Positions 1-11,572 of a stretch of DNA of 64,000 bases are shown piece by piece. Made by a program: the position numbers and the translations under genes. Origin of the DNA: Paramacrobiotus metropolitanus (Eukaryota > Tardigrada > Eutardigrada > Parachela > Macrobiotidae); the NCBI RefSeq assembly GCF_019649055.1, contig NW_026570306.1, forward strand, positions 186,001 through 250,000, read 5' to 3'. Below the pieces are notes generated by a model that was not told where the DNA came from, did not search any database, and worked only from the letters and a program-made list of their open reading frames with translations. How positions within the stretch are numbered: position 1 is the first letter of the stretch; every line of letters begins with the position of its first letter.

Positions 1-27
1 AAGGTTCATCAAAAGTCTTAATTACAG

Positions 28-1719
28 CGATTTCCGAAGACCCTATGGATCTTCCGTGTATCATTGCAGCGGAAATCTTTGCGAATGTGGACGCCGTGAC
101 CCAGAAAGATCTTCACCGGTAATTTGAACATCCATTAAAAACTCGGTTTTGATACTGTGGAACGGAAAAAGTCAGTTTACTTCGTCTCTCAGTTCAGTTA
201 ATTAACATTCTATTCAATCAGTTCTTCCCCGTCAGTCAAGGGCATCTTTTAGGCGTTTCGATCGAAAATATTACGTACGTATTGTAGTGGTATTTTACGT
301 ACGACCGATAAAGCCACCCAGTTATGATTCATTATTTCATTGCGTTGCGAATTTCTGTCCATTTCACTCCTTGTCTACAATTCCTAGAATTCAGTCTGTA
401 CTCGCTTGCTGCTTGCATCAACTTGTTCCTCTTGTTCAAACCCTAACTTACAACCTTGCTCCATTTCTTGCATTCTCTTGTCATTTAACATGCCCTTATT
501 AACGCTGTTGCGTTTGACCATTTGGGATGAACTGCTATAGCGTCAACCAAATCGGAGCCACTGAAAATAACTGTTCAGTTAAGAGCGTCCACGACCGCAT
601 CATTGCCGTTCGTGTCAACCTTTCATCCCAGCAGCCGCAAAATCGTGGTAAAGGCTGATCGCCACCCCGCTAGAACAGCAGCCAGATAGGCTGCTGTTAC
701 AGTATTTTTAATTTTATACAAATGATGGTATCACACCGGAGATAAAAAAGTGCGGTACTGCAGTACATAATATACCATTCTAATTGCAGTGTATGCCATA
801 CGTGGTATTACATCTTAACCAGAAGGCAGTACAGTCGGAAGATCATCCTGTATTGTCCTGACCTCCAGCATGTAGCACGCGACGACCTGTCATTGTACCT
901 TGCCAATGCGTTGTTATCCTGCGCTAGTTCCTGTACGGACACGTTATTGCTGGACCAGTTCTACAACACGCACCATCTCACGGCTCTGTTGACAGCACGC
1001 CATCTATCGCTGCCACTGCGCTACTACTTATCCTACCGCTCTTCCTCCCACGCGCATATTGCGATGGACTGGGAACTGGAAATGTATGCCGACGTCACCA
1101 ATATGCACATTTTCTGTACTATGAAGATGAAAGACTCCAGCTGGAAAACATTAGGTACGAGTACGAGTACAAAGGTGAAGCAAATACGGGACATGCACTG
1201 GTAGTCCTTATAGAAAAGCTTTCCTTGCTGAGTCCTTACGAGAACAGTAATTACCGCTAGCTGTTAATTTCAGAATTTCTAACGGTAAGTGCAACTGAAG
1301 CCAAACACATCATGAAAATCTCAGACCGGAAATGGATGTACTGTTTTACAATGGATACGGTTGCCGACGCAGCAAGCGCTATTCCGACTTTACTGGACGG
1401 TTTGAACGAGATTTGCCATGCCCGAAATGAACTGCTGTCGGGGACTACCAATGAGAATCTGCTTGAAGAAGAAGCCGGGGAAACCTTGAACGATTTTTAC
1501 AAACAAACCCCAGTTGACCAAAGAGCGAAGGATTTCTTGACGGAGATTTTTCTGAGATTCGAACCAACGAGCTACCACTACGGACCGGTTTGGATGCGTC
1601 ACTTGCGTCCCCCAACTAAAATGTTCTGTCCGTATGTGTTAAAAGTTTTAATTCGCAACCCGCTTAATACGACGCCAGCCAAAGATTCGCGGGTCGAAAC
1701 TTGGTTGCGATTTTCTTAG
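28..1719 (+). CDS. Probable F-box protein, 3' part (exons 28-118, 835-1154, 1274-1719)
   Basis: Three exons are inferred. The exon at 28-118 follows an acceptor (ttacag) and encodes DLPCIIAAEIFANVDAVTQ, which resembles the F-box core (LP..vl.eIF..lD..tq); F-box proteins recruit substrates to SCF ubiquitin ligases. It ends at a GTAATT donor in phase 2. The exon at 835 supplies the missing base and is open to a donor at 1155; a 119-nt intron (1155-1273) ends in tttcag, and the last exon continues in frame (phase 1) to the stop at 1719. The last two exons are well joined by phase. The link from 118 to 835 is weaker, and another exon could lie between. The rest of the protein, rich in aromatic and Leu residues, is not recognised. 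The gene is cut by the left window edge, so its start is unseen. An AAAGGT... tail and poly(A) signal were not resolved. Confidence 0.5.
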
Positions 1720-3096
1720 CACATGTTGTGCATCAATGTTTCTTGAAACTGCCAAAAGCTAATTCTTCCTGCGTATGAAAGGTCATCGTGTAACTGTTTT
1801 CTTTTGTTCATTGACCATTGTCATGTCATTCGTTGCATCAACAGATATTCCGAAGCTACTTTTCGCAGCAACATGAGAAATTTTTAGTTTTACAGATTTG
1901 AGTTTATTTTGTGGTTTCTGTAGAACCTAAAAATTTAGTTTTATTTTTAGTTTAGTTTATTTTTAGTCTCTATTTCTGTGTACTATCAATCGATGCCAAT
2001 GCTATGCTGAATTTCATATGCCAATGATCGAAATATACTGGTCGTCAAACATGTTCATAAAGGAATGGGTTTGCTAATTTTCTGCTTAAATGTGTGATTT
2101 TCATTTGCGAAAATGTCGAACAAATATTTAAAGTTACGCTGGGTTTTGTTATAGCTGAATACTGTTGTCTCCCTGTTTTCAAGGTCCTCGCCTGTGTTAG
2201 AATAAGTACATACTGTCTGAAGCCTAAAGGAGGCAAACGCCTCGTTGGTGTTTATTTGTTTGCTTTAAGTGTTTATTTGTTTGCTTTCAAACTCGTGTTC
2301 TCAAACAGGCGTCCGGCAGCAGTGTTTTATCGTAGTCGCCGATATACTGTATACTGTAAAACATCACATATACAGGAAAGTAAAGTTGGAAAACGCACCA
2401 CAACACGATACTGCACGACCACACATCGTGTAAAATGTGTTTAATTCTAAGAATGGGCTATCCGCCAGTGCCCCGTTTTGGGAAGTTACAAATATGTTGA
2501 CAATCAGATTTTACTTAATTGTTGCATGCGTCCATATATGCCTAAAAGCTTTAAACCAGCCTTTGTGACTTGCTCATCGTCAAGTTTCTCATTACTCAGT
2601 GCTTACTGGGTTACCTGCTACCGAGATGAAACTATTAAATACTGCCATTCCAAACCGCTGTTCCAACGGAAAGAACTTTGTATCTTCAGTGTACTGTACC
2701 GTAGTACGTTCAATGAAACAGTGTGCTACAAACTTACCAACTGTCGGTAGTTTATACAGTCTATGGTTCGGTGTACAGTTTCACTTTTGTTAGTCTTCAT
2801 AAATTGATCTCAAATTAACTAGGCAAACACATGATTTGCGATAATCGGACAATAAGCACATCCTCGCTGGGTAACAACATACGAGACCTATCAGGTAAAG
2901 GACTTATAAGTAGAGAGCAAGAACTTCAAGAGCAAAAGTAAGAAGAATGATTAGAAATCTCTTAAAATTTAAAGAGTCTATGGTAAAGCTATAATCCATG
3001 TAATCGTGAATAACCATAACCATAAATAAGCTCCTGAAACGAATACGCATTCGCATTGCAGGCTGTATCGAATTTTGCCGGCTACAGTATGCTGCT
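1720..3096. other. Intergenic, no gene seen
   Basis: This is AT-rich sequence between the converging F-box and GTPase genes. Short open frames on both strands have no recognisable domain, poor starts and overlap one another. I see no structured repeat here apart from a short TTTGTTTGCTTT direct duplication near 2256-2288. Confidence 0.5.
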
Positions 3097-6000
3097 TTAC
3101 TGGCACTGGCCGCCAAACAATTCTTCCAACCAGCCGTCCTTGCGTTTCAGTATGTTTTTAGGGTCATGGCGACCGCCAACTTGCCGAGCTTTCTCAATAA
3201 ATATGGCCTTTTTCTTGGCTTCTTCTAACGCTGCAATGCGCTGCATAAAATTCGGCCGCTTTTCCGATTTTTCGGTTTCTATGAGAATTTCCACATACTG
3301 CGCCGTGGCCATGACGTTTGGCCGCAATGCAATCTGGTCCAGACGATTCAGACAGTCGTTGCACGTGAAGAGATTTTCGATGACCTTCTTAGTCACTTGC
3401 TGCAGGTGCTCCTCCATCCGCTTAAGAAGGGTTACGCTGGTGACTTTCTCGCCCTTCGCCTGCGTGTACGCTTTCTTAATCTCTTCCATGGTCCGGATGA
3501 TCTTCTTTGTTCCGGTATCAAAACGAAACTGATTGTTGCAGTGCTTATCCCACGGGCATCCCTTCGGGCACACTACGCACTGGCCGTTGGTCATGGCCGA
3601 GCAGTGCACTTTGTCTTCGTCGTTGGCGTAGCGACAAGGAAAATGGCAGGTCATATTGCAGACCATACAATTGGTAACGTACTGTCCAGGATCTAAAGTC
3701 ACTTTAATAATGTACGGTTCATCCACCTCAACGCTGAAATCTTTGTTATCCTCAATTTTGCGTTCATGTTGTTTGACCACTTCCTACAATTATAGGACAG
3801 ATACTATACATAGACGGTTATACATCTAGTCTGATGACGTGCGATGATTCTGACAATATCTCAGTGTACCTGAAGTTGACGAATTTCCTCCATCTTTCCC
3901 AGACCGTAATTAATGCGTGGCTGCAGATCGCTGACCGCCGCTTCCAGTTGCGCTCGCTCCTTCAGGACTTCCCGTGTCAATGACAGGCTTTGCGGTTTTA
4001 CCTGTACCAGAGACGCCAGAAACTTCTGCACACTCTCCGTGCCCATGTCCCAGTACAGCTTGCTAGGGGTCTTCGCGTTGGGATCGTTGTCGGCGTACAG
4101 AGCACTGTTGTTAAACGGGAACCAATCGAGATACGGCACGTCGGCTGCTTTAACGCCGGCTAGCACCGGTGGAGTGGCGCCATCGGCGAACGTACACAGG
4201 AGGAAAATGTTCTTTGCAATATTCTTTCCGAAGATGGAGAGGATGCTGTCGAATATGAAGCGCTGCGTCGGTGTCAGCCGTGCCAGGGCGCTCTGCACGA
4301 CAATACACACGGCGTCGATGTGATCCAGTCCGACAAAGTTGGTATTATTAGTCGTGAAGAGACTTTTCAATTGCTGCACAATTTCCCTGTCCCGGGTCAG
4401 TCCTGCGGTGTCGCCGAATCCGGGAGTGTCGACGATGGTGAGTGAGTACGGACTGGGTGAATCAAACTGCTGCACCGCTTCATAGCAGCTGACCCATTTG
4501 GTTACGCTGTGAGCTTGCTCGGCTTCGCCTTCTTCCACGATAACCTGGAAAAGAAATTCTATTCTACGCCTGTACATGAATTTTTTTGAGTGCGGAGTTT
4601 TCTGTTTTATTAAGCAGAATTATTAGTTTGGATAATATGAGCACGGTAAAAGAATTCTTGACTTACCTTTAGCCGAGCGCTATCAGTCCATTTTACTCCA
4701 AAGAAATAATTGAACAGCCCGTTTATCAGGGTGGTTTTACCGGCGCCCGTCGACCCCACCACCAGTATGACCTTCGAACCGGCATGGGGCTGCGGAGCCG
4801 TTCCTACGGTGAATTTGCGCAGCATATGGGTTTTATCCTCGGCCACAAGATGCAATGCCGCTTGATAGATCTCGGGTGGGCCGGCCGTGATCCGTTGACT
4901 TTCGGCTAGGATGCGGTCCAGGTACCGAACCGTCGGTGCTGAGGGTGCCTGCTCGGTGCCGGTCTCCGTCTTCAGCACTGTCGTTTGTGGTTCTTCTGGC
5001 GACAACACACCGTTTCCCGATGGTTGCTCAGTCGCGGCTGTGGTCACGTTGGGGAGGACCTCCTCTTGTTCCACGATGAGGATACGTAGACGACCGCAAA
5101 ATCTGGAATCCGACTGGCTCGGTGATAGTTCCACAGTGCCGAGAGACGCTGATTTGCGTAGTTTGGACACTGTAATTTGCACCAGATCCATGGGCTTCGG
5201 CACGAATTCCTGTCCATTCCATTCCGTATATTTTCTTGCGTCGGGCATGAGTGACGCTAATTCGCTGTCATTGTCCGCAGCGTCCTTGTCTTTCAATTTA
5301 TTCCGCGTGGTTACAGGACTTTTAAACCATTTCTGTATATCTGCCTTCTTAGCCTCGTCACTCTCGCCTAATATCTGATTCAGCTTCTGCGCCAGTTCAT
5401 CCGGTCGGAGCGTACTGTTGGACCAGTACAGTACGTCCCACAGATCACGGACAAAGTCCTCCTTTTTCAGTGGTTGGACCTCCAAAGCGGCTTCGAGAAA
5501 TTTCACTAGCGGTGTCAGGTCAATGTTCTTCAAATCGTTCGACTCAGCCTGTCTTAGTGTACCGGACATTTTGTTAACCAGCGCCTTGGCATCGTCGGGT
5601 GTCAGGTAGATGCTGTCTTGATCTGGAAACTGCTCCAACATCGTGGCCAACATGTCGTTGTCCTTCAGTTTATCCGCCTCCACCGCGATGGACTTTGTAA
5701 CGGTGCTATGACCTTTGGGCATGTAGCGCACCATCACCGTGTCCAGGAAAGAATCCGTGTCTTCATGAATGATGCTGCACAGTTCCCGGGCGCTGGCTTC
5801 ATCGGCACACTTGAGCGTAAACTGAACGGTTTCTTGCATAGTGAAGGGCAACCATTTCGTGTCGGCTTCATACCACTGTTTGTCGGTGACTTCCAAGCGA
5901 ATTCGTTCGATAGGCAGCGGTTGAATGGTGGCATTACTGGCGTCCATTCCAGTGGCATTCGTAATGGCATCTCGGACAATAGAGGTAAACTTCGGATCCC

Positions 6001-7158
6001 ACATTAAGACGCTAAAGGTCGCCTGCCATACTCGCTGAATACGGTTCTGGGTGGGTTTGACGGTGTTTCGTTGGAGGATCAGGAGCGGAGAGTAAAAGTA
6101 CTCAGCCGGTGCACTGCCATTGTCCTTCTCAAACACGGGAACACCGATGCCGTGATACGGCACGGTCATCAGTTCTTTCATGTCAGCGTTAGGCTGCGAT
6201 CCTGTGAAAGCAAATTAGCCAAGATAATTTGGAGAGCCACAAAATGTCTTTAGATTCTGCTTGAGGGATTTGGCCCGGTGCATGGTACCAAATTCGTGTA
6301 CATGCACGAAAACTTTTACTTTCGCACACTACGAAAAACTTCTTTGTTTTGTTTTATGATATTCTGTAGCCAGATGAATTGTATCAGGTGTTTACTATAG
6401 TGTGAGAGCTATAGTAAGTTCTTGTTTGTATACATAGGCGTAAAAATCGTTTGCGCGCGCAACATTCGCTTTGGGAGTTATGGCTGTTAGAAAATTCAAA
6501 AAAGTTTAAAATTTAATGCATTCAGGTGTACCAAAAGTCTTGTTATCAACCGATTTCCTTTAAAGTTTGCACACAAATGCACGTAAGTGGAAGATTGTTT
6601 TTAAACCGAACCAGAATGGACGCCATTTTTTTCAAATTTTAAAATGAATTTCAGAAATTGTGTAATTTATTTTAAAATTTGGAAAAACAATGCTAGAACC
6701 GTGGTTCGGTGTAATAACGCTCTTTATACCTCTGTGCGTTTCCATGCAAAATTTAAATGAGATCGGTTAATAACGAGACATTTGCAACACCTGATGCATT
6801 TCAAGTTTTCTGGAATTTTCTTAATGCCATAACTCCCGAACCCAATACTGCGCGCACACACGGTTTTTACGCTTATATATACAAACCATCTATGTAGCTA
6901 CAGAATATCATTAAAAACAAAACAAAGGAGTGTTTCGGAGTGCGCGAAAGCAAAAGTTGTCGTGCATGTACACGAATTTGATACCATGTACCGAGCAAAA
7001 TTCCTTAAGCTGATGACTGTTTCGTAACCCCACGACTGTTGTCAGTTCGGCTGTTGTCATCCTAATGCATTGTACGATACTGTGCAATACGGTGTAATAT
7101 TCTTGCTTAACCGGGTCGAAATTTATTTGTGCTTACCTGAAGACTGCGTTCGTGACAT
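3097..7158 (-). CDS. Large AIG1/septin-like P-loop GTPase with Cys-rich C-terminal part (exons 7158-7137, 6201-4667, 4544-3870, 3783-3097)
   Basis: Four exons splice in phase into about 972 residues. The first exon is only 22 nt (MSRTQSS plus one base) with a GTAAGC donor; its intron (6202-7136) holds a foldback repeat. Exon 2 supplies a long N-terminal region with no family I know and, near residue 493, the P-loop GSTGAGKTT followed by LING. Exon 3 begins after ttttccag and carries the G3 motif VDTPGFGD near residue 556. The region where TKxD would be expected reads TFADG, so G4 is degenerate. Exon 4 carries a Cys/His cluster (CMVCNMTC, then C-x2-C and H-x2-C spacings, residues about 783-825) and a helical tail. 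This layout occurs in uncharacterised animal AIG1-like GTPases; a GTP-binding, possibly membrane-remodelling or immune role is inference. No transmembrane segment is visible. Confidence 0.85.
6262..7015. repeat. Foldback (long imperfect inverted repeat) in intron 1 of the GTPase gene
   Basis: The left arm (about 6262-6545) and the right arm (about 6775-7015) are imperfect reverse complements. Paired landmarks include ggtaccaaattcgtgtacatg with its partner near 6968-6990, the cataactcccgaa/gggagttatgg pair near 6833 and 6474, and tgcattcaggtg near 6519 with cacctgatgca near 6788. Between the arms a shorter paired stretch continues towards a centre near 6650. No coding capacity is seen. The structure fits a non-autonomous foldback or MITE-type DNA element; a target duplication was not identified. 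Confidence 0.7.
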
Positions 7159-8397
7159 CTTGAAACGATGATGAGGAAGTAAGAAGGCTTACTGGGATGC
7201 ACACTTCACTGGAAACAGACGATTCAGGCAATCTAAAAAAAGGTTATGGTAATACACGAGCCAGTTACAACATGACTGTAAGCTTCACAATGCAGTCGCA
7301 AAAATTAACGATTTTTGTGCAAATAGAAGCGAACCATCACTTTTATAGCAGTCAACAAACGGCAAACCCAAACTGTGTGGATGACGTGGGTGTCTGCCAC
7401 TGTCTGGTTCTGCTGACATCACTGATGACCGGCATGCTTTGTCTGACATAAGACTTGAAGTGATCAAAAGACGAGAAATGTCCAAATAATCATCGTACCT
7501 TTTTAGTTACAACTCAAAATTAGTCATCATACCTACACAGTTACGACGCTCTGAGACCGGACGCCTTGGGTGACTGACGACAAATGCAGGCAACAATTAT
7601 TCATCTACTTTATAGTCCGCTACGTTTGAGCCCACCGTCGTCATTCATTGCAATTACAGACTGCGAGGCGAGATTGTCGGTGCTGATAGGCGTTCCCGTT
7701 TTGCAGTGCTGTGCCTCAACCTTTCCCCAAATAGTTGACCGTGTACTCATGGTGTAGCGCCTTTTCATGGGCAGGAAATGCTCATTTCGACTTCTGCATG
7801 CCAATAAACCGGGTCGAGCCGGTTGCAACCGCGGTTAAGCCAGTTCGGCATACATATCTGCAGCGCTGATATCACCACCGGTAGTAAAGTAGGCGATAAT
7901 TTCAGTTGTCTTGAAGAGTGACCGAAACCGGTATCGGATTTACTTTTCCTTGATTTTTCTTCTAAACTGTGAATATTGTGGACAAGCTTTTCTTCGCATG
8001 TCGGTGTTCGTATTCTCCATTTTTGTGTTTCATCTTGCGGATTAAAATTTGATAGAACGAAAGCATACATCTCTGGCTGCAATTTTTTAAGGCTAATTTT
8101 AGAAGCTTGGTTGTTTTGCGGTACTAATTGCTGCTTTCCCAATGACTACGCAATAATAGTTATGCAGAATTTCTCGTTATTTCACAAAACCTGCTATGAT
8201 ATGGTATGTACGAAGATGATCTTATGCGTAAAACCCGTCGAAAGGCGAAACAACCGGTGTTGACCGCGCTTAAAGTTAAGATTGGGATACTGGAGTTCCA
8301 GGAAGGACATGTCAATCAGAGTGAACGGTGTGATGCGCATCATAATTGACCGGAGCGAAGCGAAGGTCTTCCTAATTCAGCTCCAGTGCTTAGCTTC
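7159..8397. other. Intergenic, no convincing gene
   Basis: The minus frame at 7765-8142 is open for 125 codons but starts at TTG, has no domain I recognise and lacks clear splice context. It could be an old gene fragment. Nothing else coding is visible. Confidence 0.35.
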
Positions 8398-8666
8398 ACT
8401 TGTGTCCGTTACGGAAGTCTAGCTATGACGTCATCCTGGATAAGTCAGATGACGTCACGGCTCTATACAGTAGTTTTGCAGTGCTCACTTGTGTCCGTTA
8501 CGGAAGTCTAGCTATGACGTCATCCTGGATAAGTCAGATGACGTCACGGCTCTGTACAGTACTTTTGCAGTGCTTAACTTGTGTCCGTTACGAAAGTCCC
8601 AAATATGACTTTACCGCGGACTAGCCCGATAACGCCATGAGACTGTAGAACAGTTTTGCACTGCTT
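8398..8666. repeat. Tandem repeat (about 89 bp x 3) with four perfect CRE palindromes
   Basis: Units start at 8398, 8487 and 8577 with acttgtgtccgtta. The first two are almost identical; the third is degenerate. Each good unit holds two copies of TGACGTCA (for example tatgacgtcatcc and gatgacgtcacgg), arranged about an internal inverted repeat. TGACGTCA is the full consensus for CREB/ATF bZIP factors. Whether the array acts on a gene is unknown; the nearest genes are more than 1 kb away. Confidence 0.8.
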
Positions 8667-9326
8667 ATCTTGTCATGTCTGTTGGGGAAGCACCGTTGAT
8701 GGTAACGTGGTGTTTCCTGTATGCTTAAAACGCTAATGAAGAACACAGTGGCACTTCAAATAGCAACCTTTCCCAATGTCGCATTCGAATAAAACGTGCC
8801 TAACTTATAGAAGAAGCTCGACAAGTAAGGGCACCCTGGCTTAGATAATGAAGACCCGTGCCAACCCTGGCTTAGGCAGTTGTAAGAAGCAACTGGGGGT
8901 GATCACCAATTTTAACAGTGCCGGCAATAATTCAAAAAGGTCACCCAGAGCTTGGTTAAAATTGACTGGCAAATAGACACTCCATTGTTTGCGTAAAATT
9001 CCGTTGTTTGTTAAAACATTTATTTAGAGAAGCGGGCTTATGATACCTAAACGGTTTCTAAACTAATTACCTTCAACTCTGGCAACAACTAAAAACGAAT
9101 TTTTAATGGGAGGAGGTGCTTTAGGGACCCTGGGTTGAACTGCTTCAACCCGGCAACGTCTGCTAGGTGGAAAAACCACCAGTATAGTTCGCCAGTTTTT
9201 ACAACACCAGGACTATTGTTATTGCCTGGGTCACATATGCGTTAGATTAGATAGAGCAAAGATAGTGTATTTTAGTTGCATACTGTATTTTAGTACCTTA
9301 AAAAACCTACATGGCTTAAAACCCAC

Positions 9327-9850
9327 TGAAAAAATAACGTAAAGTACTACGAAGTGTATCTAAATCGGCTCTTATGGTAATAATTTGGGATTAAATTGGT
9401 GATAACTCCATATGAGTATCTCACAATTTCAGTATTACACAAAAGTCTGCAGCTCTTTTGAAAAAACTGTGAATTTACACTGAAAAAAAACACTGAAAAA
9501 CAGAAAACACTCAAAAAATAACGCAAAGTTCTACGAAGTGTATCTAAATCGGCTGTTATGGTAAAAATTTGGGATTAAATTGGTGATAACTCCATATGAG
9601 TATCTCACAATTTCAGTATTACACAAAAGTCTGCAGCTCTTTTGAAAAAACTGTGAATTTACACTGAAAAAAAAAACACTAAAAAACAGAAAACACTCAA
9701 AAAATAACGCAAAGTTCTACGAAGTGTATCTAAATCGGCTGTTATGGTAAAAATTTGGGATTAAATTGGTGATAACTTCATATGAGTATCTCACAATTTC
9801 AGTATCCCACAAAAGTCTGCAGCTCTTCTGTAAAAAACTGTGAATTTTCA
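9327..9850. repeat. Satellite-like tandem repeat, about 185 bp x 3
   Basis: The landmark gaagtgtatctaaatcggct starts at 9351, 9535 and 9721, giving periods of 184 and 186 bp. The units are nearly identical and include the AT-rich string gggattaaattggtgataac and a run of A after acactg that differs in length between units. No coding potential is seen. This is a short local satellite. Confidence 0.85.
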
Positions 9851-11572
9851 AAAACAGCTGGTGGAAATTCCACCGCTTGGGCATTGTCGTAGGACAGTAA
9901 CATGCTGCCTGAACAGGCACAATAACCAGAGCCGCACACTTCATATGATTCAGCCGTTGCGTACTAAGAGAGTAGCCAAACCATAACACTGTCAGCAAAC
10001 TGATCAAAATATCAAACAAATAAGGACATCTCAGTGCTTTTATAATAGCATAAATGCTAATAAAACATTTTTCTTATCATATCACAATATTTTCTTCGAC
10101 TGCAATAGGAAAAAGAACAATAGAACGACGTTGTGATCGAAGCAGCCAACAATAAATATGGCTGGCTATGATCAGTGTTATGCTCATGTAAACTGGCGCA
10201 GCCCACCATGACCCTGTTGCATACTGACCGGAATTCAAACATTTTTTTGAGTATAAATTCAACCATGAACCTTTTCATGATGAATTAAATTGCACAAGCT
10301 AACTATTATAAAGTGTAAGCAGCTACCACAGCCAGGTTGATTCGAGTAGATCAAGTAGCCACAATGTTGTGTACAACGGAATTTGTGTGGTGTCGCACCG
10401 GCAACCACCGTGCCCACTGCCCACACCGCCCGTATTGTATATCGTTAATGCCCAAGCGGTGCCACCTACCCACCTACCCACCTACCCTTCAAATTCTAAA
10501 CTACTGCAGCAAAAATTTTGAAAAACATAGTTCAGGGTTATTTATTGTTATTCTATGGTATGAATTTCAACTTCGACAAAAAAATTCCTTGATACCTCGG
10601 GCATTGCCGGGTTAAGCAAATTTGCCGTAGTTTTAATTTCGCTGTAATCACGGTTTAGTGTCAGAAATAACTTCAAAATACTCGCAAAAGATACTGGACA
10701 TACGGTAATAACTTAAAAATGATCAATTTGTATTTGTTGACGGGTGATATGTGGCAAATTCTGGGAACAACGGCTCTAAGCTTGCTTAACTACAAAGTGA
10801 GAAAACTAAAACTGAAAGAAGAAAGAAAGAACAGAAATGACAGAAGAACGGTGGCAAAAAAGTTTAGTCTGGTTTTCAGTTTTTCCTACATGTTGTCCGA
10901 GAATGATTTACAAAAAATTTCAATGAATTTTTGTCGGCGGGCCATGCAACAAAGCTTCTTGACCAAGCTGTGAAATCGCTTCGCTCCGGTCTGCTAAGGC
11001 ACGCCAACGTGCATTTTTCTAGTAATATTATTACTTACATTCATTTTTCATTCATCTACCCTTTGCATAAGCATGCAGAATGAAAGTCGATACTTCTAGC
11101 AAATTGTTCACAGGCTCACGGTTAACAAATGCACAAGCAATGAGAGTGCAATTTTTTCGGTGTGTTTGATAATTTGTCATTAGTTACGGACGCTATCGTC
11201 TCCGCTGTAAGTAAGCCGGAAAAACACGGCCACTGTTGCAAGTGTAATTCAGCGGCAACGTTTATATTTATCAGTCGTACTGTACAAGCCGCATGGACTT
11301 AAACGTTCCGCTCCACTAGCGGCACACAGATTTACACAGATTGATTTAACGCTTCATAACACGGTGCATCGGACACTAAACGCGACCAGACGGTACATAG
11401 CACACCGCCCGCGGCTGTTGATGAAATCTCACACTCCGATCAGCACCGTTTCACTCGCACTTTCCTATCAAAAAATAAATCTGCCATGCGGCTCTTGTCT
11501 GCAGTTTATATTACGAGACAGAGTTAACGCATCGTCGTCTTAGACAACCGGAAATCGGAATGTATAGGCAAA
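9851..11572. other. Intergenic, upstream of the glycosyltransferase gene
   Basis: No supported gene. There is a short cacctacc triplication near 10469-10490. A 14-bp motif gcttcgctccggtc at 10978-10991 is the reverse complement of a motif at 8349-8362. Short frames on both strands show no domain. Confidence 0.4.

Noticed and set aside
2045-2793. Overlapping + and - frames of 60-116 codons
   Set aside because: No domain, no splice support, mutually overlapping; composition like the surrounding spacer.
7765-8142. 125-codon minus frame that looks mildly protein-like
   Set aside because: Starts at TTG, no recognised domain and no splice sites that extend it. Noted as a possible fragment only.
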